Assembly: GCA_004431415.1 (NCBI GenBank)
Contig: QPMI01000563.1
Location: 1 to 64,000 of the forward strand
Source of the DNA: Cyanophora paradoxa
Lineage: Eukaryota > Glaucocystophyceae > Cyanophorales > Cyanophoraceae
Length of the DNA stretch: 64,000 nucleotides
Direction of reading: 5' to 3'
In this document: piece by piece, positions 1-10,649 of the stretch
How positions within the stretch are numbered: position 1 is the stretch's first letter
Layout of the letters: each line of letters opens with the position of its first letter
The notes under the pieces: model-generated
The model's database searches: none
Seen by the model: only the letters and a program-made list of their open reading frames with translations
Told to the model about the DNA's origin: nothing
Program-made: the position numbers and the translations under genes

Positions 1-10
1 TATTTTTAAT

Positions 11-84
11 AATTGCAGGCCTCGCTAGAAGCTCATGATCATAATTTTATAATTGCAGGCGTCGCTAGAAGCTCATAATTTTAC
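11..84. repeat. two-copy 40-bp tandem repeat
   Basis: Two adjacent units of about 40 bp, both beginning AATTGCAGGC and sharing TCGCTAGAAGCTCAT, with one substitution in the shared part. It lies in AT-richer intergenic DNA. Positions 85-454 contain no gene I can support, although 300-420 is GC-rich and could include an untranslated or missed exon. Confidence 0.7.
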
Positions 85-454
85 AATGAACAACGTGGGG
101 CCATGTACATCGAATAGAAGATTAGGAAATTAAAAGGCTTCCATATTCATTTAAATCGAAAAGCCGATGCCATTTCTGATTAATAGAATCTTGCTTGAGC
201 TTTCGAGTGATGGTTAGAAGCGAAGCGCAACGAGAAGCTGAGCCTGCTCGGGGGCGGATTGCTGGAAGCGAAGGGCGCTCGTTGAATTGGGGGCGGCAGG
301 AGGCGGCGGGGGAGGCGGAGGGTGCGGTGCGGGCCCTCCTCGAGCACCGCCGCCTCCCCGGCGCCGGCCTCGTGCGCCTCCCTCCTCCCGCACCCCGTAG
401 CACCCCCCGCCTTCCCCCGCCACACACACTGCGCGGCCCCCAAACAGTCCTCAA

Positions 455-1315
455 ATGTCCTCTCTAGACGTACTTCGCCGCGGCGCCTCGATCTGACCGC
501 GCCGCCTGCGCCGCCCCGCCCTCGCGACGACTCATGCGGGCGGCGGCGGCGGGGGCCGGCAGCTGATCAACTGCGACCCGGTCGTCGGGCACGCCGTCCT
601 TCACGTGAGCTTCTTTTGAGCTCGTTCCTTCAGCCCAATAGAGCTCGTTGCTTTTAGAGGGTCGCGCCGCCTCTGAAGCTTGTGGCCCCGGGCGCTCGCG
701 CTCGGCACCCCTCCTCGCTGCCGACGGGGGCCTTCCGGGGGCGACCCCTCCCCGCAGCTCGTCGAGCTCTCCGCGTGGCGCTGCGGCTACGAGGCGGCCG
801 CCGCCGTGCGCCCCGGCCCCTCCCCTTCGGCTATCGACGCTGGGCGGGAAGGCGATGGGGAGCGGGCCCCGCGCCGGGGCTCCCTCACCGCGCTGCTCGA
901 GGGGGAGGGCCAGGGCGCCGCCTCGCCGGGCGCCGGGCGCGCCCCGGCGGCGCCGCCCACGCCGCCCGAGCGCCCGCGGACGGCGGCGCAGGCGCTGCGC
1001 GAGTGCGCGGGAGTGCTCTCGGCCGCCGCCGCGAACTACGTCGTCTTCGCGCCGGCCGCCGAGTGGGCGGCGGCCGTTGAGCTCGCCGTCGCTGCCCGCG
1101 GCGCGCGCTTCCCCTTCACGGCGCGCTGGCGACTCGCGTCAGCTGCAGGGCGGCTGCGGGCGGGGGCGCGGGCGGCGCGGCGCTGGGGCCTGCGGCGCTG
1201 GGAGGCGATGTGCGAGGCGGAGCTGGCGGAGCTGGCGCCGGACGAGCCGGAGCGACAGGCGAGCGCTGCTGCTGCCGCCGCCGCCCTCTGTGACACGTCG
1301 ACGTCACAGTACTAG
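455..1315 (+). CDS. unrecognised multi-exon gene, fragmentary model
   Basis: Codon use and splice signals match the host genes. A candidate start is the ATG at 455 (MSSLDVLRRG). A convincing short exon is 563-605, flanked by GGCAG and GTGAGC and encoding LINCDPVVGHAVLH. A last exon starts at about 757 after CCCCGCAG and stays open to TAG at 1313-1315; it encodes an Ala/Arg/Leu-rich, largely helical segment (AALRECAG-like and WEAMCEAELAELAPDEPE stretches). I could not join the pieces in one proven frame, and I do not recognise the family. Part of the last exon may itself hold a GTGCGC intron near 804. Treat the outer limits as approximate. Confidence 0.4.
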
Positions 1316-3588
1316 TAGCATTATTATCACGTGCACACTGTGACATGCCGCAGCTGCAGAACTACTGCGCACTGTGCGCAGTGCATCCTGATCTGACAGC
1401 AGACAGTCGGACTGACATGTTCAACGGTTCTCACGGTTGGCCCAGTGGGAGCACAATGAGCACATGCGCATGCGCACATTGCGCTGCATATCATGATCAT
1501 TGATCATGATCAGCATCCGATGATCGCATTTTCCAAGTTTGCTGCTGCACAGCCGCGCACGGCATGCGCATGCGCAGCCGCAGAACTAGTTATGACACTT
1601 GTACGTATACTATATGTACGTTTCAGAGCTAAAATATTCAAGCTTTCAAAAACGAACGAAGCGAAGGGTTTCGATATGCCGCCGCATTATGCCGGCGCCA
1701 TGATGGCACGTTATGCACCAAACAAGAAATAGCTTTCAAGTTTAAACTTGAAACTTGAAGCTGATCATGAAGCATTAATTTGCAGATTGGCGAAAATTAA
1801 ACGTCAACGCCGGAAAGTCCCTCGAGGCCCAGAGTCGAGGGCCCGAGGCCCGGGGCCCCCGGCCCCCCGGGCCCGCGGCCGCCCCCCCCGACTCGAGGCC
1901 CCGAGTCGAGCTCGAGGGCCTCGACTTGCCGACGACGCCGAGTCGGCGAGTGACTCGGCCTCGAGCTCGAGTCGGGCGGGACTCGGGCCCGGGCCCTCGA
2001 GCTCCTCGTCGGCCCCTCGACTCGGCGAGTGACTCAGTGACTCACCACTTGCAAGTTACCCCTACCGGTACGCGGTACGGTAAATTAAATTAAACTTGAA
2101 AAGTTGAGAAAGTTGAAAAAACCACATGCACTTAACAGAAGTTACCAGAAGTTACTTATCGATTTAATTTATAATTAAGATAGGTTCTGAATGACTCGCA
2201 GCATGAGCTCGAGTGCTCAGTGACTGGTTAACGTTGCATACGTACACACAGCATATGCATGTATCAAAGAACAATAATGGCGAATTCTAAATGAACTGGC
2301 CAATGAACCGCCGGGCCTGCCTTCAGCTGCGCTGCCTGCGCTGCTGCGCAGCCTGCGCTCTAGCCTCTACTAGGCTAGACTAGCTCAGCGCTAGGGCTGG
2401 GCACAGTCCGACTTTTCCCCCACCGGGTCGGTGGGCCCGCTGACTGTTACCCACCGGTGGCGGTCGGTGGAGGTGGGGGTACGTGCTACAGTGCGTGAAA
2501 ATTGACAGGAAATACGCTAAATTCTGCACAGCTTCAAGGCGCTACGCGCCTACTCTGCACCGATCTGTTCCCAACTGTCTAAAGCAAGTGCTTTGGGGCG
2601 AGTTCAAGCCAGTTGTGGGGGAGGCCGGGGTGGTTGATGCTCAGGAGGGGTACGGGATATCGCGATCGATTGCGTCAGCTCCCTTGGGCTCCGTCGGATT
2701 GAAGAGCGCAGGAGCGCAGGAGAGCAGGAAGATGAACTAAGCAGGACTTTCCTGGCCTGGGTGCACGGAATATGTAACTTTCGCGCGCGAGAATATGAAA
2801 TTTTCGCGAGCATACCCCCCCTAGAATTTTTATTTGTATGGTACCGGGCGTTGTATGGCGGTGGGCCTGACTTTCCACCCGGTCGGTCGGTGGGAGGCCG
2901 CCACTGCCACCGGCCGCCAGTGCCCGCCACCGGCCCAGCTCTACTCAGCGCTACCGTGTATTATACGGGAACTTCGGAATTTACGGCGTGTACTGTATCA
3001 GTCTGTATGCGTAGTTAAATTGCCGTGGAGTTAAATTGCCGAATTCGCCCAAAACCGGAATTGCCGTGGCGATAAATTGCCAAATCCGGCCACTGCGGCC
3101 AGAAATCTGTTCTATGGCGGGCTAAGCAAATACATACCCCCTACGCAATTGCCGTGGTGCTATAAAATGCCGAATTCAGCCTCTCGGCAATTTACGGCAA
3201 TTTAAAACCACAGCAATTTAACTACTCCTACAGTACTACGGTAACACTTAAGTAATACCGGTATACTATGATAATGCGCGCACTAAAGTAATGCGGTCCC
3301 AAATTAATCCGTTTCACAGCTCGTTTTTTTTACCGGTCGACCCAACACGGTCAAAAACCGGTTAAAGTGAAATCGCTCCTCGGGTATTTGGAATTCCCCG
3401 GCGCAAGCTAGCGCATTCTACCCGCTAGCTTGCCGGCTACGTATACAACATGCTGTGCAGCGACTAGCCGTTCTGTGCCGGGTGAAAAGTTATCGCGATC
3501 GCCGGCTACCCTTGCCCATACAACGGGCGTGTCGAGTCGATTAGGAAAAAAAACGAGCTGTGTTTCCGTAGCCAAATTGGCGCCGGCG
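1316..3588. other. intergenic DNA, palindrome- and repeat-rich, no gene seen
   Basis: Contains repeated GATC/CATG-type palindromes (about 1440-1520). At 1810-2035 a GC-rich block is built from repeated CTCGAG/GAGTCG words and is highly self-complementary. At 3015-3215 degenerate direct repeats of AAATTGCCGTGG-like words occur. Open frames here have no codon bias or homology signal and look spurious. Confidence 0.6.
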
Positions 3589-4281
3589 CCTGCGCAGTGC
3601 TGTCATCATGATGCACACGGCCGTCGAGGCATCATGATGCGTCAATTATGATCCATCATGATCGATCATGACGTCTTCCCGCGATCAGAATCGTTTACCA
3701 GGGCATTTCCCACTCCTATTTCGATGCGCGGGCTCTCTGCCGCGTTTCTAATGCATCGCGACGTGTTTATGACTAATTCCTGACCAGTATGGATAGATAT
3801 TGGGCCCAGGGTTGGCCTGAAAGAGGCCCACACCCCCCTCTTCCCAAGATTTTGGAGGCAGAGGAGTGGTTGATCAACCTCCTTCAATGTCAAGATAGTG
3901 TGTTATGTGTTTTAAAAGCTGTGTTAAGCGTCTCTGCACCCATTCTCAAAGTGCGAATTGGTGCGATCTTGCATCGCCAGCGGCAGAGGATGGTGCTCCC
4001 TGTACCCCCCCACGGCGCCACAGCAGCCTTTCAGCATCGTCAGAATCGCTCCAAACCTCCTCTGACTAGCATATACGGTGTCTTTAAGCTGTATAGATCG
4101 CATAAAAGGTTGTTAAAACAGCGCAGGCGACCAGAAACACGAGATTTGTGCACTGTATAGGTACCCCCCCTCACATCATGATGACGATCATCATAATCCG
4201 AGGTCATCATGATGCGTTAATGACGTCCCATCATGATGGCGTGATCATGATGTGTGCATCATGATGACAGCACTGCGCCTG
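3589..4281. mobile_element. 685-bp non-autonomous TIR element with CCTG target duplication
   Basis: A 26-bp sequence starting CGCAGTGCTGTCATCATGAT at 3593-3618 is repeated exactly in inverted orientation at 4252-4277. Both sides are flanked by CCTG (3589-3592 and 4278-4281), which fits a 4-bp target-site duplication. Just inside both ends are further CATCATGATG palindromes. The interior has an open frame at 3789-4160 (123 codons), but nothing in it resembles a transposase, so I read this as a MITE-like element. The superfamily is unknown. Confidence 0.65.
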
Positions 4282-6752
4282 CGCATGCTATACTGTAGGA
4301 TGGCTTTTAAGCCGCGGCAATTTAAGCCATTCTACAGTAAAGCAATTTAAAGTTAATCTGATTTCCCTAGCTGCTGAATCAATCGTCGATATCGAAGTTT
4401 CGCGCTGTGACGTCGACGCCGGTACTCAGTGTGAGTCAGTGACGCAGCTTGCGACTCACTCGAACTTAACTGACTCAAATTTCTCAAAGTTGCGAGCGCT
4501 CGCGAGCCTCGATCCTCGAGAGCTGCACAGTGCAGTTACCGTAGTACGTCCGGCGAGCCACTAGCAGGCCTAGCTATATATATATAGGGTTGTAGAATTC
4601 GAAATTTTAGTCAGCCAAAACGGGACCGCACAAATTAATGGACGCTCAGAAAAAAAGTCCGTCTGGGTACCGTGTGTTGCTGCTGCCCCGTGGGCATGCG
4701 CAAACGAAAAAACGCACAAATTACTTTTATCGAGCTCGAGCCTATAATCGAGGTCCGCGGGTTTATAAACGCACTATAACTTCGTGCGCACTAATATATA
4801 TTGGGCGGCCTGGCCGCGGCGGCGCCGTCGCCCGGCCGGGCCGCGGCGGCGGCCGGGCCGCGCGCGCGGGCCCGCGGCCGCGGCGGCCGGCGCCGGCCCG
4901 GCCGCGCGGCCCGCGGCCAGGGATGGGAAAATTTTTGGGGGTCCCCCGAGGGTCGTCCAAAACTTTTTGCAAAACTTTTTGCCTTGTATGTGAAATTTTT
5001 GCGAAAGTTTTAGAAAATTTTTGCCCTGAAAGAATCGAAACCATCGTCTAAAGTGCTTCAAATCGCGTTCAAACACGTCTAAAACATTGTTTAACTCATG
5101 TTTATCGATAGCAGGCTTGCGAGAGCTGCTATCTGCACATGAAATCCGCCTGCTCGTGTTTCAAGGCCAAGTACCCCCCTCCCCAACCGTTGAACAGGAG
5201 CCAGAATTCGAAGCTCAAGAACTCGCCTTCCACGCTCAGAATAGCCTCAGATTGCCTTCTATGTCGTTTATATCTTCATTTAACATCGCCTGAGCCGCCG
5301 CAAACGATATTTTTCGGAGGATGAGGGGGGGTGGGGTGCAAAAATCTTCCAAAAATTTTGGAGGGCCGAAACGCGTACGGGGACCAAAACTTTTCTGAAA
5401 AGTTTTGCAAAAAGTTTTGCATTCTTTTTCCAAAATTTTTGGGCGGCGAACCCTGCCCGCGGCCCGCGGGGGCCGGACTCTCTCCGGAGCCAATGATGCC
5501 ATGATGGCCGCCATTGGCCGGGGCCGCCGGGCGGCCCGGCCCGGGCCCGGCCCATTGCCAAAGTTGATGGGCCGGCCGCCGCGCCCCGGCCCGCCGGCGC
5601 CGGGCCGGCGGCAGTGCCCAGCACTGGCCCGGCAGTACTAGACTACTACTGGTACTAGTGCCCGGCAGTGGGCCGGCGGCCCGGCGCCGCGCCGCCGGCA
5701 GTGGCCCGGCAGTGGGCCGCCGGGCCGGCACGGCCCGGCAGTGGCCCGGCAGGGCCGGCACTAGTACTGGCCTACCGTAGTACTAGGCTACTACACTCAG
5801 TGTCACTAGTACTCACTGAGTCATGAATCATGATCACTGGCAGTCAGTGCCAGTCACTGCGCATGCACTGCTGAGTCTGCGGCAGGCGCCGGCAGCCGCT
5901 GAGCTCGAGGCGGCTGAGCCTCGGAGGAGTCGGAGGCTCGGAGCTGTCAGCCGCTGAGCCTGGCACTGCGGCACTGCGGGCCTGCGGCAGACAGTGGCAG
6001 TCTGTGGCAGACTGGCAGTCTGTGACTGTCTGCATGCTGTGGGCCTGTGGCAGACTGTCACAGTGTGGCAGTGACTAAAGCAAGTTCAAAATTACCGTAC
6101 CAGCTACAGTACCCGGTGAGTCGGCGGTGACCGCGGCCGCCGCCTACCGGTATACTATGCCATGCTGATACTATGATACGTAGCAGTTAATCTTGCAGCC
6201 GCTGAGCCCGGCGCCGGCGGCCGAACTTCGCCGAGTCGGATCGGAATTCGAAGTTGCGCAGCATGCCAAGTTGCAAGTTGCAGGTCCGAGCCCGTTAGCT
6301 ATATACATCGATATCAGAACATCGATATCCCGCGGCCGGAGCCCCAGTGCAGGCAGTGCGAATTTGCAAGGCTTCGAACTCTGCTTCCGGCTCACTAAGT
6401 TACCTCACATTGGCGACGCGGCGACGACGGCCGCGGCAACAGTCCGACGGTCGCAGCAAAGACGGCCGCGGCTTACACGCAGCAGTGGAGAAGATATGCT
6501 CCGCGTTGCGACCAGCTGCGTAGAGAAGGATTCGAAAGAGCCCACGTTTTCTCCTAAGGTGCGGGATTCGCGCTGGCATATGCATATGCATCGGAGAAAA
6601 CTCCGGCGGCGGGTTTATGCCGCGTACGCCTATTGTTATCACAAACGTTTTAACAGCCGCTTTACTCGCGCCACATAAACAGCCGCGTATTAGCCTCTCG
6701 CGATCGTAGGCGTTGATCATGAGCGTGCTGCGCGTAAGCGTGTGAGCTGATT
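4282..6752. other. intergenic DNA with imperfect inverted repeats and GC palindromes
   Basis: Blocks seen: 4801-4920, almost pure GGCC/GCGG words; 4922-5010 and 5338-5445, imperfect inverted copies rich in AAAATTTTTG and CAAAACTTTTTGC; 5515-5770, GGCC/CCGG/CAGTGGCC repeats; 5840-6075, repeats of GGCAGTCTG and its complement. No supported gene. The last 300 bases before 6753 would hold the promoter and leader of the RWP-RK gene, but no clear motif was identified. Confidence 0.6.
4922..5445. repeat. imperfect inverted repeat pair, possible MITE
   Basis: The left arm (about 4922-5010) carries AAAATTTTTGGGGGTC and two CAAAACTTTTTGC-type words. The right arm (about 5338-5445) carries the reverse complements in reversed order. 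Both arms are bounded on the outside by GC-rich GGCC blocks. The exact ends and any target duplication are unclear. Confidence 0.45.
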
Positions 6753-8703
6753 ATGACCGCGGTCGCTGCTCGCGCGCGCGCACAGACATCGCTTGCGTCC
6801 GACAGCCCGCGCTCCTGGACCTCGCTGGCGCCGGACAGCTCCGCCTTCGAGGACGTTTCCGTCCTCTTTGACGACGTCTTCACCGACGTCCCGTCGCCCG
6901 CCGCCTCCGCCTCCTCCCGCTCTTTCACGCCCCCGCCCCTCGCCCCCGAACCCGCCCGCCCAATGTACTCGCAAGCCTTCCCGGAGGGCGCGAACCCCAA
7001 CTTCCCAGCATTCCTCAGCGCCTACGGTCAGCCGCCAAATCCGCAGCAGCATTCCGAGCGCGGCCCTTGGATCCCCGCCCTCAGCAGCGCCCCCGGGCCC
7101 GCCGCTGCTTGCGCCGCCGGCGCCACCTCCTCCCGGGGACGGGCTGACCCCTCGGCCGCGGAGGTGTTCCCGGCCGGCCCCGCTTCCTTCCCCATGGGCC
7201 CCGGCGGCTGGCCATTCCACCCCCACTTCCTCAACGTCAACCCCGCGGCCGGCCATAGCCAGGGCCAGCAGCACGCATATGCCCGTGGCCAGGGGGACCT
7301 GCAGGTACACGCGGCGGCCGCTATGCTCTCCGGGGGGCCCGCGTCCGCATCCGGGCCCAGCAAGCACCCCGCGGCGTCGATCGCGGCTTCGCAGCAGTCG
7401 GGTCTCGCGCCGGCTGCTGAGCAGGAGCACGCGCACACGTTCGTGAAGCTCGCGACCTCCGCCGGCCAGGTGGTGCCGGCGCAGGTGGTGCCGTGGCCGG
7501 CGCACGCGCAGCTCCTCGAGCAGCGGGGCGTGCCCCTCGACTTCCGGCAGCAGCTCGCCGCGCAGCTCCACTTCCAGCACCAGCAGCTCGAGCACATGCA
7601 GCGGCAGCAGGCGGCGGCGGCCGCGGCGCAGGGGCGCGGGCACGCGCCGGTGAAGGCGGAGGCGCGGGGCCACGCGGACCGGATCGCGATCTCCTCTTCG
7701 AGCTCCGCCGGCCCTCTCGTCTTCGAGCTCCCCGTCGGCCCCGTAGAAGAGCTCTCCTGGCCGCCCCGCCCCGCCGGCCCCTCCTCCTCCTCCTCCTCCT
7801 CCGCCCTGGAGCCGTTACCCGTCCAGCACGCCCGCCGTCGCCGCGCCCCGCAGCCGCCCGCCCCGCCGGCGGGGGCGGGGGATGAGGGGGCGGAGGTGGA
7901 TGAAGGGGCGGAGGAGGAGGGGCGGCCGAGCGTGGGGTGGACGGCGGAGGAGCCGCGCAAGCTCCTCGCCCGCATGCGCCGCCACTTCAAGGTCCCCTCC
8001 GAGGAGGCCGTCAGGGCCATGGTGCGCCCCGCCGGCCCGCCCCGCCGCCCCCCTGCCCCCCTCGAATGCTGATGACCAGAATCGTGCAATGGCAGGGCCT
8101 GAGCGGGACGACGATGAAGCGCGTCTGCCGCCGCTGCGGGATCAAGCGCTGGCCCTTCCGCAAGTTCGACTCGCTGCGCCGCTGGGCCGCCGTGTGCGTC
8201 AGAGCTGACCGTGCGCGTGTGCGTTTCCCTCCGCGGCGGCTGATGGCGGGGCGGGGCGGGGGCAGGGTTCGGGGGCTCGCGCACCTGCAGCAGACGGAGC
8301 AGTGCCCGCCGATCGCCGGCTTCAGCGAGGAACACTACCTCGGCCTCATCGAGGGCCGCTCCCAGCAGATCATGGAGGACCCCAACACCTCCAGTGCGCC
8401 CCAGCCTCCAGACCTGAGACTATCTCTCACCCGCCGGCGCGCTGACGCTCGGGGCGCTGAGCAGTCGAGGACCTGGTGTGCCACCTCCGCAAGGAGCTCT
8501 TCAAGCGCGCACTCGGCGTCGCCGGCTCCGACGGGCCCTCCTCCGCCTCCAAGGCCGCCGGGCGCGAGAGCCAGCGCCGCATCGCCAAGGTGCCCAGCAT
8601 CGCGAGCCAGCTTGTGTAAATTCTTTTGCTTGCAATTGCTTTCCCCTGACTCGACATGCGCCGCGATCAGATTTTCGCCGACGCGGGCATCAAGACGGAC
8701 TGA
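6753..8703 (+). CDS. RWP-RK domain transcription factor
   Basis: Five exons (6753-8021, 8096-8193, 8266-8393, 8465-8589, 8671-8703) join in frame to 550 residues; all introns are GT-AG and most start GTGCG. The N-terminal 390 residues are low-complexity (Pro, Ser, Ala, Gln), typical of a flexible activation region. The RWP-RK domain lies near residues 400-455, split by intron 1: MRRHFKVPSEEAVRAM, then RVCRRCGIKRWPFRKFDSL with the diagnostic RWP-x-RK core. A short acidic/basic helical tail follows and ends IFADAGIKTD. RWP-RK proteins are DNA-binding regulators; in plants and green algae the NLP/NIT2 group controls nitrate responses and the RKD/MID group controls gametes. No PB1 or GAF domain is visible, so this is not a full NLP. 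Its targets cannot be read from sequence. Start chosen as the first ATG of the long open exon. Confidence 0.88.
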
Positions 8704-10649
8704 TACTTCGACTCAGTCATGCACATGTACAACTTTCATGACTCAAACTCCATTTAGCTTTATTAAACTACTTTATATAAGCAGCTAATATAACGTTGCG
8801 CGCTTCAAATTCATGCCACCGGGCCCCTCGATGTAGGTAGCTATAGCTATAGATCTAGAAGACAACCCAGCTAGCCCAACGCCACTTCCGCAGTTCGCTA
8901 TAGCTAATTTCACCAGGTGCATATATATGTATACCAAAGAACCTTCGAATTCACATAGGTATGAGTAAGAGCAAGCAGCAGTAGAGGCTGCAGCGTTAGA
9001 TTTCAATCAAGCTGACGATCAATCGTTACTGCGTGCGTGTGCCTGCTAGATAGGTCGCGTGAGAGTTTTCAGAGCAGTTCTTCCCCTTTATTCTAAGTTA
9101 CCCTATTTCTCTGTCACAGTTCTTTGATAAAACAATACGTCTCCGGAACTGTAGCTATAGTATTATGTATTCTCATTTGAACTTGCGCGCGTAGATTAAC
9201 AGAAAGCAGTCAGAGATCGGTAGATCTAGAGGTGTCACAGTGCTTTTTCGCGATTGACTAAGACAGTCCTATTTTAACTTCGTCCTTCGGTTTACTTTAG
9301 CTATTGGTATTCTAGTTCTAGGCAGTGAGCTCCAGATCCAGACGACGCAATCATTGAGATGCGCCGGCTATGTGGATGGGAGCATGCGCATGCACACAAC
9401 CGTGGAACCGTTATACAGCAGCTCCGTGTCGACACAGCTACCATTTTATCCCATTTATATATAACTATCGATCGCGATACATTTGTCACTCGATCTCTAA
9501 TTTCTGTACGTACGACTGCGTATACATATCGCCGTTCCAGCAATCGCCGATCAAGCCGCAGCGTCGTTGTGAAACATTATGGTATCATAGTATATATATG
9601 TTGAAAGCATACGGAATGATACATAATCATGAGTTGGCCCGCTATATATCGCGAATTCGAATGAGTTTAATTTTCGGTGGAAAAACGATGAACTTGCGAT
9701 TGCAATGGCCTCGTCTGCACACCCCTAGTTGACTAGATGCTGAGGCCGGTAATTCAAATAAAACAATTGCAATTGCCTCTGGAATTATCGACCTCGTTCA
9801 CGGAAGTTTTTTTGTCGTATTCTGCGAAGTTCAAAAAACCGATATCGATATCAAAGGAAACTCAATGTAACTCTTTGAGATGTCGCCTTCATATCGACCA
9901 GCGCCCTACGTCACTTCGGAAAAACGGAAACAGCAACAGGAAACTCATTACGATATCGGTCAGCGTCCTACGTCACTCGAGGAGACATTTAATCAAACGG
10001 AAACGGAAAAAATCCTCGGAGACGTCGACTCCTAGGCTCTCCGTATACACGATTGCGAATGAGGAAAACGAATTCGAAGAGGAGCTCGAGTAAGTGCTAA
10101 TGTTCAACGCGCCGGCGAGGATCTCGAAAGGGCATTTCGCAGAGCGGCAACTGTACATGTAAAATGTGAATTCGAACATAAAGACAGTTCTAGACCCAGA
10201 CCAATCCTCATGAGTGCGCACTGCGGCATGCCGCGCCGCGCCGCGGCGCCCTGGGCTTCAGGATCAGCGTGAGTGCCGCCCCCGTGCCGCCTCCGACGCG
10301 ATGCAGCGCGCCAACCGTGCCGCCTCGAGCTCCGACGCTTGACCGATAGGGCGAATTCGAACTCGACGTTCTCTATACTATGTTTATATAACTAGTACTA
10401 GCTATAGTAGCCTACTCAATGTCGCCCGCCGTAGACCACCGACGTTGCTAGGTAGCCGCTATAGCGCTATAGCTAGCTATATAGCGAATTTCACGTGTCA
10501 CGATCAAATCATTGAATGCATAAGATTGCGAAGTCACGGTTGCAATTGCTTGAAATCGCAGACAACTCTGCTTCTTCTGGGGCGGGACCGGAAGAGCGAG
10601 CAGACGCCGAGGAGCCTCGGAGATGTATCTCTGATCATGATCATGATTA
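8704..10649. other. intergenic DNA, no gene seen
   Basis: Mostly AT-balanced sequence with CTATAGCTATAG, ATATAT and GATC palindromes, for example 8830-8850 and 10430-10490. Open frames at 9370-9732 and 9737-10093 lack the host's strong GC codon bias, introns or recognisable motifs. The segment 10560-10650 becomes GC-rich as the minus-strand gene's 3' end is approached. Confidence 0.55.

Noticed and set aside
563-605. MCM-type replication protein, suggested by LINCDPVVGHAVLH
   Set aside because: The following exons show no MCM ATPase motifs; the match is too short to support a call.
648-1343. Long overlapping open frames on both strands in GC-rich DNA (many others across the window)
   Set aside because: High GC depletes stop codons, so frames in exons and introns stay open by chance. 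I kept only frames with splice signals, consistent codon use or recognisable motifs.
1748-2032. 94-codon frame in the CTCGAG-rich block
   Set aside because: Entire composition is explained by the GAGTCG/CTCGAG word repeat; no splice or codon support.
3789-4160. 123-codon frame inside the 685-bp TIR element as a possible transposase
   Set aside because: Too short, no catalytic triad or DNA-binding motif; more likely a chance frame in a MITE-like element.
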